Source of the DNA: Heyndrickxia sporothermodurans
GTDB lineage: Bacteria > Bacillota > Bacilli > Bacillales > Bacillaceae_C
Assembly: GCA_018333075.1 (NCBI GenBank)
Contig: BORH01000006.1
Span: forward strand, 62,001-126,000
Reading direction: 5' to 3'
Length of the DNA stretch: 64,000 nucleotides
In this document: one piece after another, positions 17,243-24,797 of the stretch
How the letters are laid out: the number at the start of each line of letters is the position of its first letter
Position numbering within the stretch: position 1 is the first letter of the stretch
Translations under genes and position numbers: made by a program
The notes under the pieces: generated by a model
What the model saw: only the letters and a program-made list of their open reading frames with translations
Databases searched by the model: none
Told to the model about the DNA's origin: nothing

Positions 17243-18454
17243 ATGCTTGACAACGAGACTATTAACATTGTCCAATCTACTGCACCTATACTTAAAGAAA
17301 ATAGCAAACAAATAGGACAAAGATTTTATCAATTACTCTATTCAAAAGCACCAGAATTATATAATGTTTTCAATCAAACGAATCAAAAAAAGGGCATTCA
17401 ACAGGAGGCACTAGGGTATTCAGTTTATGCTGCAGGTGAGCATATTACAAACCTGGATGCTATTAAACCAGTGATTGAACGGATTACACAAAAGCATCGG
17501 GCAATAGGTATAAAGCCTGAACAATATCCAATTGTTGGGGAAACCTTACTTCATGCTGTTAAAGATGTTCTTGGAGAAGCCGCTACAGATGAGATCCTTG
17601 ATGCCTGGGGAAAAGCATATGGCTATATTGCTGATGCTTTTATCCAGATTGAAAAAGAACTTTATCAAGAAACTGCTCATCAATCTGGTGGCTGGGAGGA
17701 TTATCGAGCCTTTTATATAAAAAATAAGGTCAAAGAAAGTGATGTCGTTACGTCATTTTATTTAAAGCCTAAAGATGGACAACCAATTGCCACATACAAA
17801 GCAGGGCAATATCTCACTATAAAAGCAGAAATTCCTGGTGAAAAGTATACTCACATTCGTCACTATAGTCTCTCTGATGCTCCAGGAAAAGATTACTATC
17901 GAATTAGTGTAAAACGCGAGGATGCACATGGAGATGCTCCAGCTGGAATCGTTTCAAATTATTTACACAATCAAGTACAAGAAGGTGACACCTTGCAATT
18001 CTCTGCACCTGCTGGCGACTTTGTATTGAAAACTGCTAAAAATCCCGTTGTACTAATAAGTGGCGGAATCGGTATAACCCCATTACTTAGTATGTTAAAC
18101 AGGACGGTAGAACAGAATCAAAACCAGGAGGTAACTTTTATTCACGCTACGACAAATAGTCAAACTCATGCCTTTAAAGACTATGTAGCAAAGTTAGCTC
18201 ATAATAATAAAAATATTAAATCAATCGTATGTTATTCTGCACCCACTAAAGAAGATCAACATTTCGATAAAAAAGGATTTATCGATCTTGAGTTATTAGA
18301 AGCGAATCTTCCATCGAACGAAGTCGATTTTTATTTTTGTGGACCCATCCCTTTTATGCAAGCCATAAACAAAATGTTAAAACAATTAAATATCTCAAGC
18401 GATCATATCTATTATGAAGTATTTAGTCCTATTGCCATGTTAGAGAATGAATAA
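17243..18454 (+). CDS. hmp: flavohaemoglobin, nitric oxide dioxygenase
   Basis: A 403-residue cytosolic enzyme that converts NO and O2 to nitrate. Globin domain at 1-140 with proximal H85 in KHRAIGIKPEQY; FAD domain with RHYSLSDAPG; NAD(P)H domain with SGGIGITPLLSM and a C-terminal FCGPIPFM and EVFSPIA. The length matches the family. Ribosome site CGGAGG. In Bacillus, hmp is controlled by NsrR and ResDE; an AT-rich near-palindrome sits just upstream, but I could not match a known box well. A nitric oxide synthase is 1.1 kb downstream. Confidence 0.95.
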   Translation: MLDNETINIVQSTAPILKENSKQIGQRFYQLLYSKAPELYNVFNQTNQKKGIQQEALGYSVYAAGEHITNLDAIKPVIERITQKHRAIGIKPEQYPIVGETLLHAVKDVLGEAATDEILDAWGKAYGYIADAFIQIEKELYQETAHQSGGWEDYRAFYIKNKVKESDVVTSFYLKPKDGQPIATYKAGQYLTIKAEIPGEKYTHIRHYSLSDAPGKDYYRISVKREDAHGDAPAGIVSNYLHNQVQEGDTLQFSAPAGDFVLKTAKNPVVLISGGIGITPLLSMLNRTVEQNQNQEVTFIHATTNSQTHAFKDYVAKLAHNNKNIKSIVCYSAPTKEDQHFDKKGFIDLELLEANLPSNEVDFYFCGPIPFMQAINKMLKQLNISSDHIYYEVFSPIAMLENE

Positions 18455-18607
18455 ACTAGTGTTTCTTTAGCATTATTACTTTTAAATTTGTAATAATCCC
18501 CTATTTTTAACAATAGCTATAGTGTATAAAACATTTTTTCGGTTGTTTTCGAAATGACAGTACCAAAAGTCTAAAAGAGTCTTAAAAGAGAATTGGAGGA
18601 AAATCAA

Positions 18608-18994
18608 TTGAGATTTCACGCCATACGTTTATTAGTAAGTGATTTTCAGAAAAGCCTTCACTTCTATAGAGATGTTTTAGGTTTTTCAGAATGGCATGAT
18701 GATGTTCAAGAATATGCTTATTTTGAGGAACAGCATCTTTCCCTTTTTTCTTATAATAAAATGTCCCCTGTCATTGGTGGAAAAAATAAACCCTTTGATG
18801 CCCTTCTATCATCATCCAAGGCCATACTTCAATTTGAAGTAAAGAATGTTGATAATGCATTTTATGCTTTAAAAGAAAAAGGTATCAGCTTTATTAATGA
18901 ACCGCATGATCAAAAGGATTGGGGCAGCCGTGTTACACATTTTTGTGATCCAGATGGAAATATGATTGAGTTATATCATTCTATTAGAAGCTAA
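18608..18994 (+). CDS. VOC family protein
   Basis: A 128-residue glyoxalase/bleomycin-resistance/dioxygenase fold protein. It shows two beta-alpha-beta-beta-beta units: FHAIRLLVSDFQKSLHFYRD at the start, and HFCDPDGNMIELYHS at the end with the metal-ligand Glu. The substrate is not visible. The start is the TTG at 18608, eight nt after GGAGG; the upstream TTG at 18593 precedes that site. It lies between hmp and hmoA on the same strand, but the 153-nt gap after hmp argues for its own promoter. Confidence 0.8.
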   Translation: MRFHAIRLLVSDFQKSLHFYRDVLGFSEWHDDVQEYAYFEEQHLSLFSYNKMSPVIGGKNKPFDALLSSSKAILQFEVKNVDNAFYALKEKGISFINEPHDQKDWGSRVTHFCDPDGNMIELYHSIRS

Positions 18995-19033
18995 TCTCGT
19001 TATGACAAAAAGCCTCCGCTAATTAATTGACAC

Positions 19034-19048
19034 TGAAAATCATTATCA
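19034..19048 (+). promoter_or_regulatory. Fur box upstream of hmoA
   Basis: TGAAAATCATTATCA matches the Bacillus Fur 7-1-7 consensus TGATAATNATTATCA at all defined positions but one. It ends 43 nt before the hmoA start, where it would cover the promoter and repress hmoA in iron-replete cells. Confidence 0.8.
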
Positions 19049-19091
19049 TCTATACTGATAACAATATTAATTGATATGTGGGGGAGATTTT

Positions 19092-19424
19092 TTGTTCATT
19101 CAAATGAAAAAAACCGTTGTTACAGAAGGCAATGCAGAGCAGGTTGTTAACCGATTTAGTCGTGAAGGAATTATTGAGAAGCAAGAAGGCTTTATTGATT
19201 TAACTGTCATGGTTAAAAAAGTAAGGCGTGGAGATGAAGAAGTTGTTATTATGATTCGCTGGGAATCTGAACAGCATTGGAAGCAATGGGAGAAAAGCGA
19301 AGCACATATTGCTGGACATAGAGCCAACTTAGGTAAGCCTAAGCCGGAATATATCGTTCAATCTGAAAATGGCTTGTATGATGTAAAAGCTATTAAAAAA
19401 GCAGGAATTGAAACGAAAGAATAA
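19092..19424 (+). CDS. hmoA: haem-degrading monooxygenase HmoA
   Basis: A 110-residue ABM-fold protein very like Bacillus subtilis HmoA (YetG): EGNAEQVVNRFSREGIIEKQ, then EGFIDLTVMVKKVRRGDEEV, a Trp-rich RWESEQHWKQWEKSEAH and the AHIAGHR His. IsdG-type enzymes open haem to release iron in the cytoplasm. The start is TTG at 19092, with GGGGGAG five nt before it; this gives an N-terminus (MFIQMKKTVV) aligned with YetG. The Fur box upstream implies induction in iron starvation. Confidence 0.9.
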   Translation: MFIQMKKTVVTEGNAEQVVNRFSREGIIEKQEGFIDLTVMVKKVRRGDEEVVIMIRWESEQHWKQWEKSEAHIAGHRANLGKPKPEYIVQSENGLYDVKAIKKAGIETKE

Positions 19425-19434
19425 TCCATTTTTC

Positions 19435-19467
19435 AGCCGACTTTTGTAACAGTTGGCTTTTTTATTT
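19435..19467 (+). terminator. rho-independent terminator after hmoA
   Basis: AGCCGACT (19435-19442) pairs with AGTTGGCT (19451-19458, one G-U) and runs into TTTTTTATTT. Confidence 0.85.
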
Positions 19468-19565
19468 AGACAAAAAATCAACATATTTATCTCTCTTTCC
19501 TCCTTGCTTCCATGAATTTGATTTTCTATGATAGATTTAGACTAGTATCAATAGGAGGATCCATT

Positions 19566-20645
19566 TTGACCAAAGAGATACTCAACGAAGCAAAGGAATT
19601 TATCCATACATATTACAAGGAAGCAAATAAACCTGAAGAACAATTAATGCAAAGATTGCATGAAATTGAAAAAGAAATACATGACTTTGGTTATTATCAG
19701 CATACCTACGATGAGCTAGATTATGGAGCTAAAGTAGCTTGGAGAAATAGTAATCGCTGCATTGGTCGTTTGTTTTGGGAGAGTTTAAAGGTCATTGACA
19801 AAAGACATTTAAATACAGAGGAACAAATTTTTGAGGCATTGTTGAACCATATTCATTATGCTACGAATCATGGCCGCATTCGTCCGACGATTACTATTTT
19901 TCATCAAAAGACTGAACAGCATTCTGTTCGAATATGGAATCATCAATTAATCCGCTATGCTGGATATCAAACTGAGGATGGCGCCATAGGAGATTCGGAT
20001 TCAATTGCATTTACTAAGGAATGTCAAAAGTTAGGATGGACAGGAAATGGTGGACATTTTGATGTACTGCCTTTAGTCATACAAATAGATGACCGTCCAC
20101 CTAAATGGTTTGAAATTCCTGATGAGTTTATTCTAGAGGTCCCATTGCGTCACCCTGATTATCATTGGTTCGAGGATCTGCAGCTCAAGTGGTATGCCGT
20201 ACCCATTATCTCTAGTATGAGGCTTGAAATTGGTGGTATTACGTACTCCGCCTCACCTTTTAACGGATGGTATATGGGAACTGAAATCGGTGCTCGTAAC
20301 TTGGCGGATGAATCAAGATATAATATGCTGCCACGAATTGCAGATTTAATGGGAATAAACCGAAAAACTCATTCCTCCCTTTGGAAGGATCGGGCACTAG
20401 TTGAGCTTAATACATCGGTCCTCTACTCTTTTAAGGAGGATGGCGTAAGTATAGTAGATCACCATACAGCAGCTAAACAATTTCAACTTTTTGAGGAAAA
20501 AGAAAGGAATGCAGAGCGCCCTGTTACAGGAAATTGGGCATGGTTAATCCCGCCACTAGCTCCTGCAACCACTCATATTTTTCACAAGCCTTATAATAAC
20601 GAGATCAAAAAACCAAATTATTTTTATCAAAAGGCACCTTATTAA
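19566..20645 (+). CDS. nos: nitric oxide synthase oxygenase
   Basis: A 359-residue bacterial NOS without reductase domain. Haem-thiolate Cys65 lies in [13 protein letters not shown]; the arginine-binding Glu is in [12 protein letters not shown]; the C-terminal part has [14 protein letters not shown], where pterin binds. It makes NO from arginine using general cellular reductases. The TTG at 19566 follows AGGAGG by seven nt and gives the usual length; the ATG at 19512 would add 18 unsupported residues. The hmoA terminator upstream means nos has its own promoter. Confidence 0.95.
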   Translation: MTKEILNEAKEFIHTYYKEANKPEEQLMQRLHEIEKEIHDFGYYQHTYDELDYGAKVAWRNSNRCIGRLFWESLKVIDKRHLNTEEQIFEALLNHIHYATNHGRIRPTITIFHQKTEQHSVRIWNHQLIRYAGYQTEDGAIGDSDSIAFTKECQKLGWTGNGGHFDVLPLVIQIDDRPPKWFEIPDEFILEVPLRHPDYHWFEDLQLKWYAVPIISSMRLEIGGITYSASPFNGWYMGTEIGARNLADESRYNMLPRIADLMGINRKTHSSLWKDRALVELNTSVLYSFKEDGVSIVDHHTAAKQFQLFEEKERNAERPVTGNWAWLIPPLAPATTHIFHKPYNNEIKKPNYFYQKAPY

Positions 20646-20667
20646 CATAGGAAAAGAACGAATAAAA

Positions 20668-20937
20668 ATGAAAAAATTACTTGCGATTTTAGTAGCGTTT
20701 GGATTATTATTGGGCGTTTCTATTACTATGTCTGAAGTAGTCGAAGCAAAAACAAAAATTATTCATTATAAGAACTGCAAAGAGTTAAATAAAGTTTATA
20801 AAGGCGGCGTTGCTCGATCCTCAAAAGTGAAAAATAAGGGGGGAAAAACGAAATACAAGCCGTTCGTTTCGAAAGCACTATACAATAAAAACAAAGACAA
20901 AGATCGTGATAAAGACTTTATTGCATGTGAACGGTAA
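20668..20937 (+). CDS. secreted excalibur domain protein
   Basis: An 89-residue protein with a signal peptide (MKKLLAILVAFGLLLGVSIT, cut near VEA-KT) and a C-terminal excalibur-type calcium-binding motif: HYKNCKELN at the start of the domain and DKDRDKDFIACER at the end, the Asp loop with its paired Cys residues. Such short proteins are extracellular and of unknown role; the domain is often fused to nucleases, which is not the case here. It begins 22 nt after nos with only a weak ribosome site (AGGAAAAG), so it may be co-transcribed. Confidence 0.8.
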   Translation: MKKLLAILVAFGLLLGVSITMSEVVEAKTKIIHYKNCKELNKVYKGGVARSSKVKNKGGKTKYKPFVSKALYNKNKDKDRDKDFIACER

Positions 20938-21024
20938 GATACATAATATAAACTTTTATGTAACTGGTCACTCGTCCTAAAAACTTGAATTTCCAAACGT
21001 CACCTAAAATGGGCATTCACCTAT

Positions 21025-21052
21025 ACCCTTCAAGTAATAGACACATATCCTA
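21025..21052 (+). promoter_or_regulatory. sigma-K-type promoter
   Basis: AC at 21025-21026, 17 nt, then CATATCCTA at 21044-21052, an exact match to the sigma-K pattern AC-N16/17-CATANNNTA. It is about 30 nt upstream of the start of the Gly/Tyr/His-rich gene, which fits late mother-cell expression. Confidence 0.65.
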
Positions 21053-21082
21053 TTATGTAAATATTTGAGGAGGAGAGAGAGA

Positions 21083-21289
21083 ATGAACAGACAATTTTTT
21101 GGTGGCATTGGCGGATATCCTTTAGGCGGAATGATGTATGGCGGTTTTCCAGGTTATGGCGGCTATCCTGGCTATGGTGGCTTTTATGGCGGCTGGGGCC
21201 ATGGATATCCATTCCATCATTATGGCTATGGAGGTTACCCTTACCATCACTATGGTTATGGCCCATACCATCGTGAATGGGGTTATTAA
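21083..21289 (+). CDS. Gly/Tyr/His-rich low-complexity protein, probable spore coat protein
   Basis: A 68-residue protein made of GY, GGY and HHYGYG repeats (MNRQFFGGIGGYPLGGMMYG to REWGY), with almost no other residues. Proteins like this are typical of spore coats or crusts, where Tyr residues crosslink. No enzymatic motif. The start follows a strong GAGGAGG. A sigma-K-like promoter upstream supports the coat idea. Long open frames also exist on both strands here because of the repetitive codons; only this one has a ribosome site. Confidence 0.7.
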   Translation: MNRQFFGGIGGYPLGGMMYGGFPGYGGYPGYGGFYGGWGHGYPFHHYGYGGYPYHHYGYGPYHREWGY

Positions 21290-21332
21290 TTCTTTTGATT
21301 CCGATATCAATGAAAATATTATATTCTTATCA

Positions 21333-21370
21333 AATAAAGCATACAGACTAAAACACCTGTATGCTTTATT
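21333..21370 (+). terminator. 14-bp hairpin terminator, module copy 1
   Basis: AATAAAGCATACAG (21333-21346) pairs perfectly with CTGTATGCTTTATT (21357-21370). An almost identical hairpin is at 22634-22669. Confidence 0.85.
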
Positions 21371-21427
21371 TATTTACTAGTGAAATACTCCTCCTCTGTC
21401 CTCTCTATATGGAAACTGTCCACGAAT

Positions 21428-21440
21428 GGTGCCTGACACC
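21428..21440. repeat. GGTGCCTGACACC dispersed repeat, copy
   Basis: Exact 13-mer also present at 4751 and 22738, and inverted at 4697. It follows a CTGTCC-containing stretch (21397-21421) as the copy at 22738 does. Confidence 0.8.
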
Positions 21441-21548
21441 ATAAAGGATATTTTCTTTTTTTGTTGAATTAGTTTGATAGTAGTTAAACGAGATTTGGTG
21501 GGCCAGTTCAATATCGTCTGGAACAAAATCATTTTGGGAGGAAGAAAA

Positions 21549-22562
21549 ATGAGGGACAATCTTATTCGAATTGCTGAAGATACTATTGATTTTTCAGGGA
21601 TCATTTATGCTAAAAATAATAACGGAGTCATCATTGATCGTGCATTTGGATTTGCTAATCGTTCTGAGGAGCTACCAAATACCTTAAATACACGTTTTGG
21701 AATTGCATCTGGTTGTAAGTTATTCACTTCCATAGGGATTTGTCAGCTAGTTGAAAAAGGAAAGCTTACGTTTAAAACACGATTAGAGGATTGTTTGCCT
21801 TTCCCATTCCCTAGATTTTCTGAAAGTATTACTATCCATCACCTGTTAACACATACATCAGGAATTCCTGATTATTTTGATGAGGTTATTATGGACGATT
21901 ACGAAGATCTTTGGAAGGAAAGACCGATGTATTCCATCAAACAATTAAAAGATTTTCTCCCGATGTTTCAAAATAACGAGATGATGTTTCATCCTGGAGA
22001 AAGGTTTCATTACAATAATGCTGGCTTTATTTTGCTCGGCTTAATCATTGAACAAGTATCCGGGGAGCTTTTTACCGATTATATTATGGATAATATTTTT
22101 AAACCATGCAAAATGGACGATTCGGGTTATTTTTCTATGGATCATCTCCCCAAAAACACAGCTTATGGATATATTGACAATAAAGAAGATGGAACTTGGA
22201 GGACAAATATTTATTCTATCCCAATTAAAGGTGGTGCTGATGGCGGTGCATTTATCACGGCACCAGACATGATAAAATTATGGGATGGGCTATTGAATCA
22301 TCAATTATTGAGTAAAAAATATACGGATGAGCTATTAAAACCACACGTATGTGTTAAAAATGGTGATGAGAATCATTACGGTTATGGAATTTGGATAACT
22401 ATGAAAAATGGTCAGATTTACAAATATCATATTATGGGCTATGATCCTGGAGTCAGCTTCCATTCTTGTTTTTATCCTCATTCTGAAAGTATTCTTGTTG
22501 TTCCCTCTAATAAAAGTGAAGGTGCCTTTCAAATAGTTAAAGGATTTGAAGAAAATTTATAA
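21549..22562 (+). CDS. serine hydrolase (beta-lactamase class C fold)
   Basis: A 337-residue cytosolic protein (no signal peptide) of the penicillin-binding-protein-like serine hydrolase family. SxxK motif SGCK at about 53-56 in GIASGCKLFTSIG; YxN motif in FHYNNAGFILLG at about 160; HHLLTHTSGIPDYFD between. The third KTG-like motif is probably HIMGYDPG, the HxG version seen in esterases. Substrate unknown: an esterase or D-aminopeptidase-like role is likelier than beta-lactamase because it lacks a leader. Ribosome site GGGAGGA. Both ends are flanked by copies of one repeat module. Confidence 0.8.
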   Translation: MRDNLIRIAEDTIDFSGIIYAKNNNGVIIDRAFGFANRSEELPNTLNTRFGIASGCKLFTSIGICQLVEKGKLTFKTRLEDCLPFPFPRFSESITIHHLLTHTSGIPDYFDEVIMDDYEDLWKERPMYSIKQLKDFLPMFQNNEMMFHPGERFHYNNAGFILLGLIIEQVSGELFTDYIMDNIFKPCKMDDSGYFSMDHLPKNTAYGYIDNKEDGTWRTNIYSIPIKGGADGGAFITAPDMIKLWDGLLNHQLLSKKYTDELLKPHVCVKNGDENHYGYGIWITMKNGQIYKYHIMGYDPGVSFHSCFYPHSESILVVPSNKSEGAFQIVKGFEENL

Positions 22563-22633
22563 TAGCAGTTTTGTGAGTATAGCTATTGAAGATTTAGATT
22601 TTTGCGTTAGCTTTAAAATTAACCTAACACCAA

Positions 22634-22669
22634 AATAAAGCATACGGACCAATGTCTGTATGCTTTATT
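22634..22669. terminator. 12-bp hairpin terminator, module copy 2
   Basis: AATAAAGCATAC (22634-22645) pairs perfectly with GTATGCTTTATT (22658-22669). It resembles the hairpin at 21333-21370 in stem sequence and lies between convergent genes. Confidence 0.85.
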
Positions 22670-22737
22670 ATTTAGTACATTTACATTTTAAAACTCTGTC
22701 CACCTCAGACGGAAAAATTACTTATTTGTCCATAAGA

Positions 22738-22750
22738 GGTGCCTGACACC
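22738..22750. repeat. GGTGCCTGACACC dispersed repeat, copy
   Basis: Exact 13-mer one base before the stop codon of the nitroreductase gene (22752). The copy at 4751-4763 likewise touches the stop codon of adhB, so its placement is not random. Confidence 0.8.
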
Positions 22751-22751
22751 T

Positions 22752-23357
22752 TTAGTTGAAGAATTTTACGCGTTCTTCTAATGGCGCGAATTGTTTGTCT
22801 CCAGCTGGAGCTACTGGTTTACCGAATGGCATTTGAGCAAGTAGTTTCCAGTTGCTTGGAATGTTCCATTCTTTTTTCACTTCATCATCGATAAGTGGGT
22901 TGTAGTGTTGTAATGTTGCACCGAAACCTTCTAATTCTAAAGAAGTCCAGATTACATATTGAAGCATACCGTTTGATTGCATTGACCAAACTGGGAAATT
23001 ATCTGCATATAATGCAAATTGTTTTTGTAGTGATTCAACAACGCTGTTGTCTTCAAAGAATAATACAGTACCATATCCGCTACCGAATGCATTCATTTTT
23101 TCTTGAGTAGGTCCGAAGTTATCAGCAGGTACTACTTTTTTCAATGCATCCGTTGTGATGTTCCATAATTTTGTATGTTGTTCACCAGTTAAAACAACTA
23201 CTCTTGCACTTTGAGAGTTGAAAGATGAAGGTGTATGTTTTACTGCATGGTTGATCACTTCTTGAATTCTTTCATTTGATACTACTGCTTCAGAACTAAT
23301 TCCATAAATAGAACGTCTATTTTCAACTGCTGAATAGAAATCATTTTTGTTTGTCAT
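22752..23357 (-). CDS. nitroreductase family protein
   Basis: A 201-residue FMN-dependent nitroreductase-like protein: ENRRSIYGIS near the start and HTPSSFNSQSARVVVL, both contacting FMN in this family, then SLELEGFGATLQHYNP. Bacillus relatives (YdgI, MhqN) are induced by quinones and nitro compounds and reduce them with NAD(P)H. The second ATG, at 23357, is taken because AAGGAG is nine nt upstream of it. It lies 44 nt after catE on the same strand, so both probably form an electrophile-response operon. Confidence 0.85.
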   Translation of the reverse strand: MTNKNDFYSAVENRRSIYGISSEAVVSNERIQEVINHAVKHTPSSFNSQSARVVVLTGEQHTKLWNITTDALKKVVPADNFGPTQEKMNAFGSGYGTVLFFEDNSVVESLQKQFALYADNFPVWSMQSNGMLQYVIWTSLELEGFGATLQHYNPLIDDEVKKEWNIPSNWKLLAQMPFGKPVAPAGDKQFAPLEERVKFFN

Positions 23358-23400
23358 TATCATTGTCTCCTTATAGTTAGATGTTATATTTAAAATTACC

Positions 23401-24252
23401 TTAAATGGATAATTTTATCCGATTTCCTGAAGGGTCTTCTGTAAAGTAACTATCATTTTCTATTTCCACCGTCGCACCTATTCTTTGCAATTGATCCACT
23501 ATTTTATTCCTAGCCTCTTCATTTGGAAAAACAAGAGTAAACCATTTTAAACCAACACTTTTTTCTGAAGGCTTAGGAGCACCAACACCGTTCCATGTAT
23601 TTAAACCAATATGATGGTGGTAGCCGCCAGTAGATATAAATAATGCTTGGTTTCCATACTTTGTTACGACATCAAATCCTAGACCATCACAATAAAACTC
23701 TTTCGTCTTATGCAATTCAGATACATGCAAGTGAATATGTCCCATTAATGTATTGGCTGGAAGTCCTGTCCATTGCTTTCCACGACCTTCTGCCAAAAGT
23801 CCACGAACATCCAATGGTTCAGTTGACATGACTACTTCTCCATCTTTCCAATCCCAGGTAGAAGCAGGTCGATCTGCGTAAATTTCAATTCCATTTCCAT
23901 CCGGGTCGGCTAAGTATAAAGCTTCACTAACTAAATGATCAGAAGCTCCTTGTAATGGATATCCAACTTGAATAAAATGCTGAAGTACAGAAGCTAACTC
24001 AGAACGATTGGGTAATAAAAGAGCAAAATGATACAAACCAGTCGTTCTTCCTTGTTTTGGGGTCACACCCTCTGGCTGTTCAATAATTAACAATGGTTTC
24101 TTGCCATCTGCTGTTAAAATTGCCTTCCTATCTTCTTGCTTTAAAATTTGAAATCCTATCATATCTCGATAAAACTCGAGTGAACGTTCCAAATCAGAAA
24201 CCTTTAAATCAACCCGATCCACGAATGTATGAGGACTTTGATGAAATTCCAT
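23401..24252 (-). CDS. catE: catechol-2,3-dioxygenase CatE-like (two VOC domains)
   Basis: A 283-residue two-domain VOC extradiol dioxygenase closely like Bacillus subtilis CatE. Domain 1: HFALLLPNRSEL and SEALYLADPDGNGIEIYADR. Domain 2: MGHIHLHVSELHKTKEFY and GGYHHHIGLN, holding the Fe(II) His ligands, with a C-terminal Glu area. It opens catechol rings and protects against catechols and quinones. ATG 24252 has AGGAGG 12 nt upstream, which is long; the in-frame ATG further out precedes that site. A CatR/YodB-like operator lies 35 nt upstream. Confidence 0.85.
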   Translation of the reverse strand: MEFHQSPHTFVDRVDLKVSDLERSLEFYRDMIGFQILKQEDRKAILTADGKKPLLIIEQPEGVTPKQGRTTGLYHFALLLPNRSELASVLQHFIQVGYPLQGASDHLVSEALYLADPDGNGIEIYADRPASTWDWKDGEVVMSTEPLDVRGLLAEGRGKQWTGLPANTLMGHIHLHVSELHKTKEFYCDGLGFDVVTKYGNQALFISTGGYHHHIGLNTWNGVGAPKPSEKSVGLKWFTLVFPNEEARNKIVDQLQRIGATVEIENDSYFTEDPSGNRIKLSI

Positions 24253-24286
24253 AATGGATTGGTACCTCCTAAAAATAAGCATCTAG

Positions 24287-24299
24287 TTACTTTATGTAA
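24287..24299 (-). promoter_or_regulatory. TTAC-N5-GTAA operator-like palindrome
   Basis: TTACTTTATGTAA lies 35-47 nt upstream of the catE start. The shape and sequence recall the operators of the DUF24/MarR-type quinone sensors CatR and YodB of Bacillus subtilis. No regulator gene is adjacent. Confidence 0.6.
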
Positions 24300-24539
24300 G
24301 TTATTATATTTTTTAAACTAACATTAGTCAAGTAATTTAATTGTTTTTTGTTATTTTTTTTGCAAAATAATCAAATTGTACTAAAGTAAACATTTTCAAA
24401 GCAATGTCTGTTTGCTAAACACTCTATCCTTGATCATCACTTACAAGAACCTTTCACTTTATCTTTTCCCTTTATAAACATAAAAAACAACGGTAAAAGG
24501 AATAATGATAAGGAAACTTTATGAAAGCAAGGTGAGCTA

Positions 24540-24797
24540 ATGGATATCACTACAGATATAAAAGCAGGTGATGTTGTCTATATTATTGTTCGTAATCCCC
24601 ATGCGCAGGATGTTGCCAATGTTCAGCAAGCGGCTGTTGTACAAAATCCAGAGAATCCAAATGAATTAGCGTTGTTTGTCCATGAGACCTACTATCCATT
24701 TTCCGAGGAATATGCTGTCTTTAAATCAGAAAATGAAGCAGAGCAAGCATATGAGGATGCTTTTGGCTCTCCAATGATTGAGGATTTTTATGGTTAA
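24540..24797 (+). CDS. splA: SplA, regulator of spore photoproduct lyase
   Basis: An 85-residue protein of the SplA family: IKAGDVVYIIVRNPHAQDVA, then NVQQAAVVQNP and LALFVHETYYPF. In Bacillus subtilis SplA limits splB expression, and it has been described as TRAP-like. Ribosome site AAGGTGAG before the ATG. Its last 8 nt overlap splB, so the pair is translationally coupled. In B. subtilis a sigma-G promoter drives the operon in the forespore; I could not point to a convincing sigma-G match here. Confidence 0.9.
   Translation: MDITTDIKAGDVVYIIVRNPHAQDVANVQQAAVVQNPENPNELALFVHETYYPFSEEYAVFKSENEAEQAYEDAFGSPMIEDFYG

Noticed and set aside
21138-21380. Long alternative frames over the Gly/Tyr-rich gene on both strands
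   Set aside because: They result from repetitive codons; only the frame from 21083 has a ribosome site and a sensible end.
24480-24535. Sigma-G promoter before splA
   Set aside because: Expected from Bacillus subtilis, but no pair of -35 and -10 elements fits at proper spacing.
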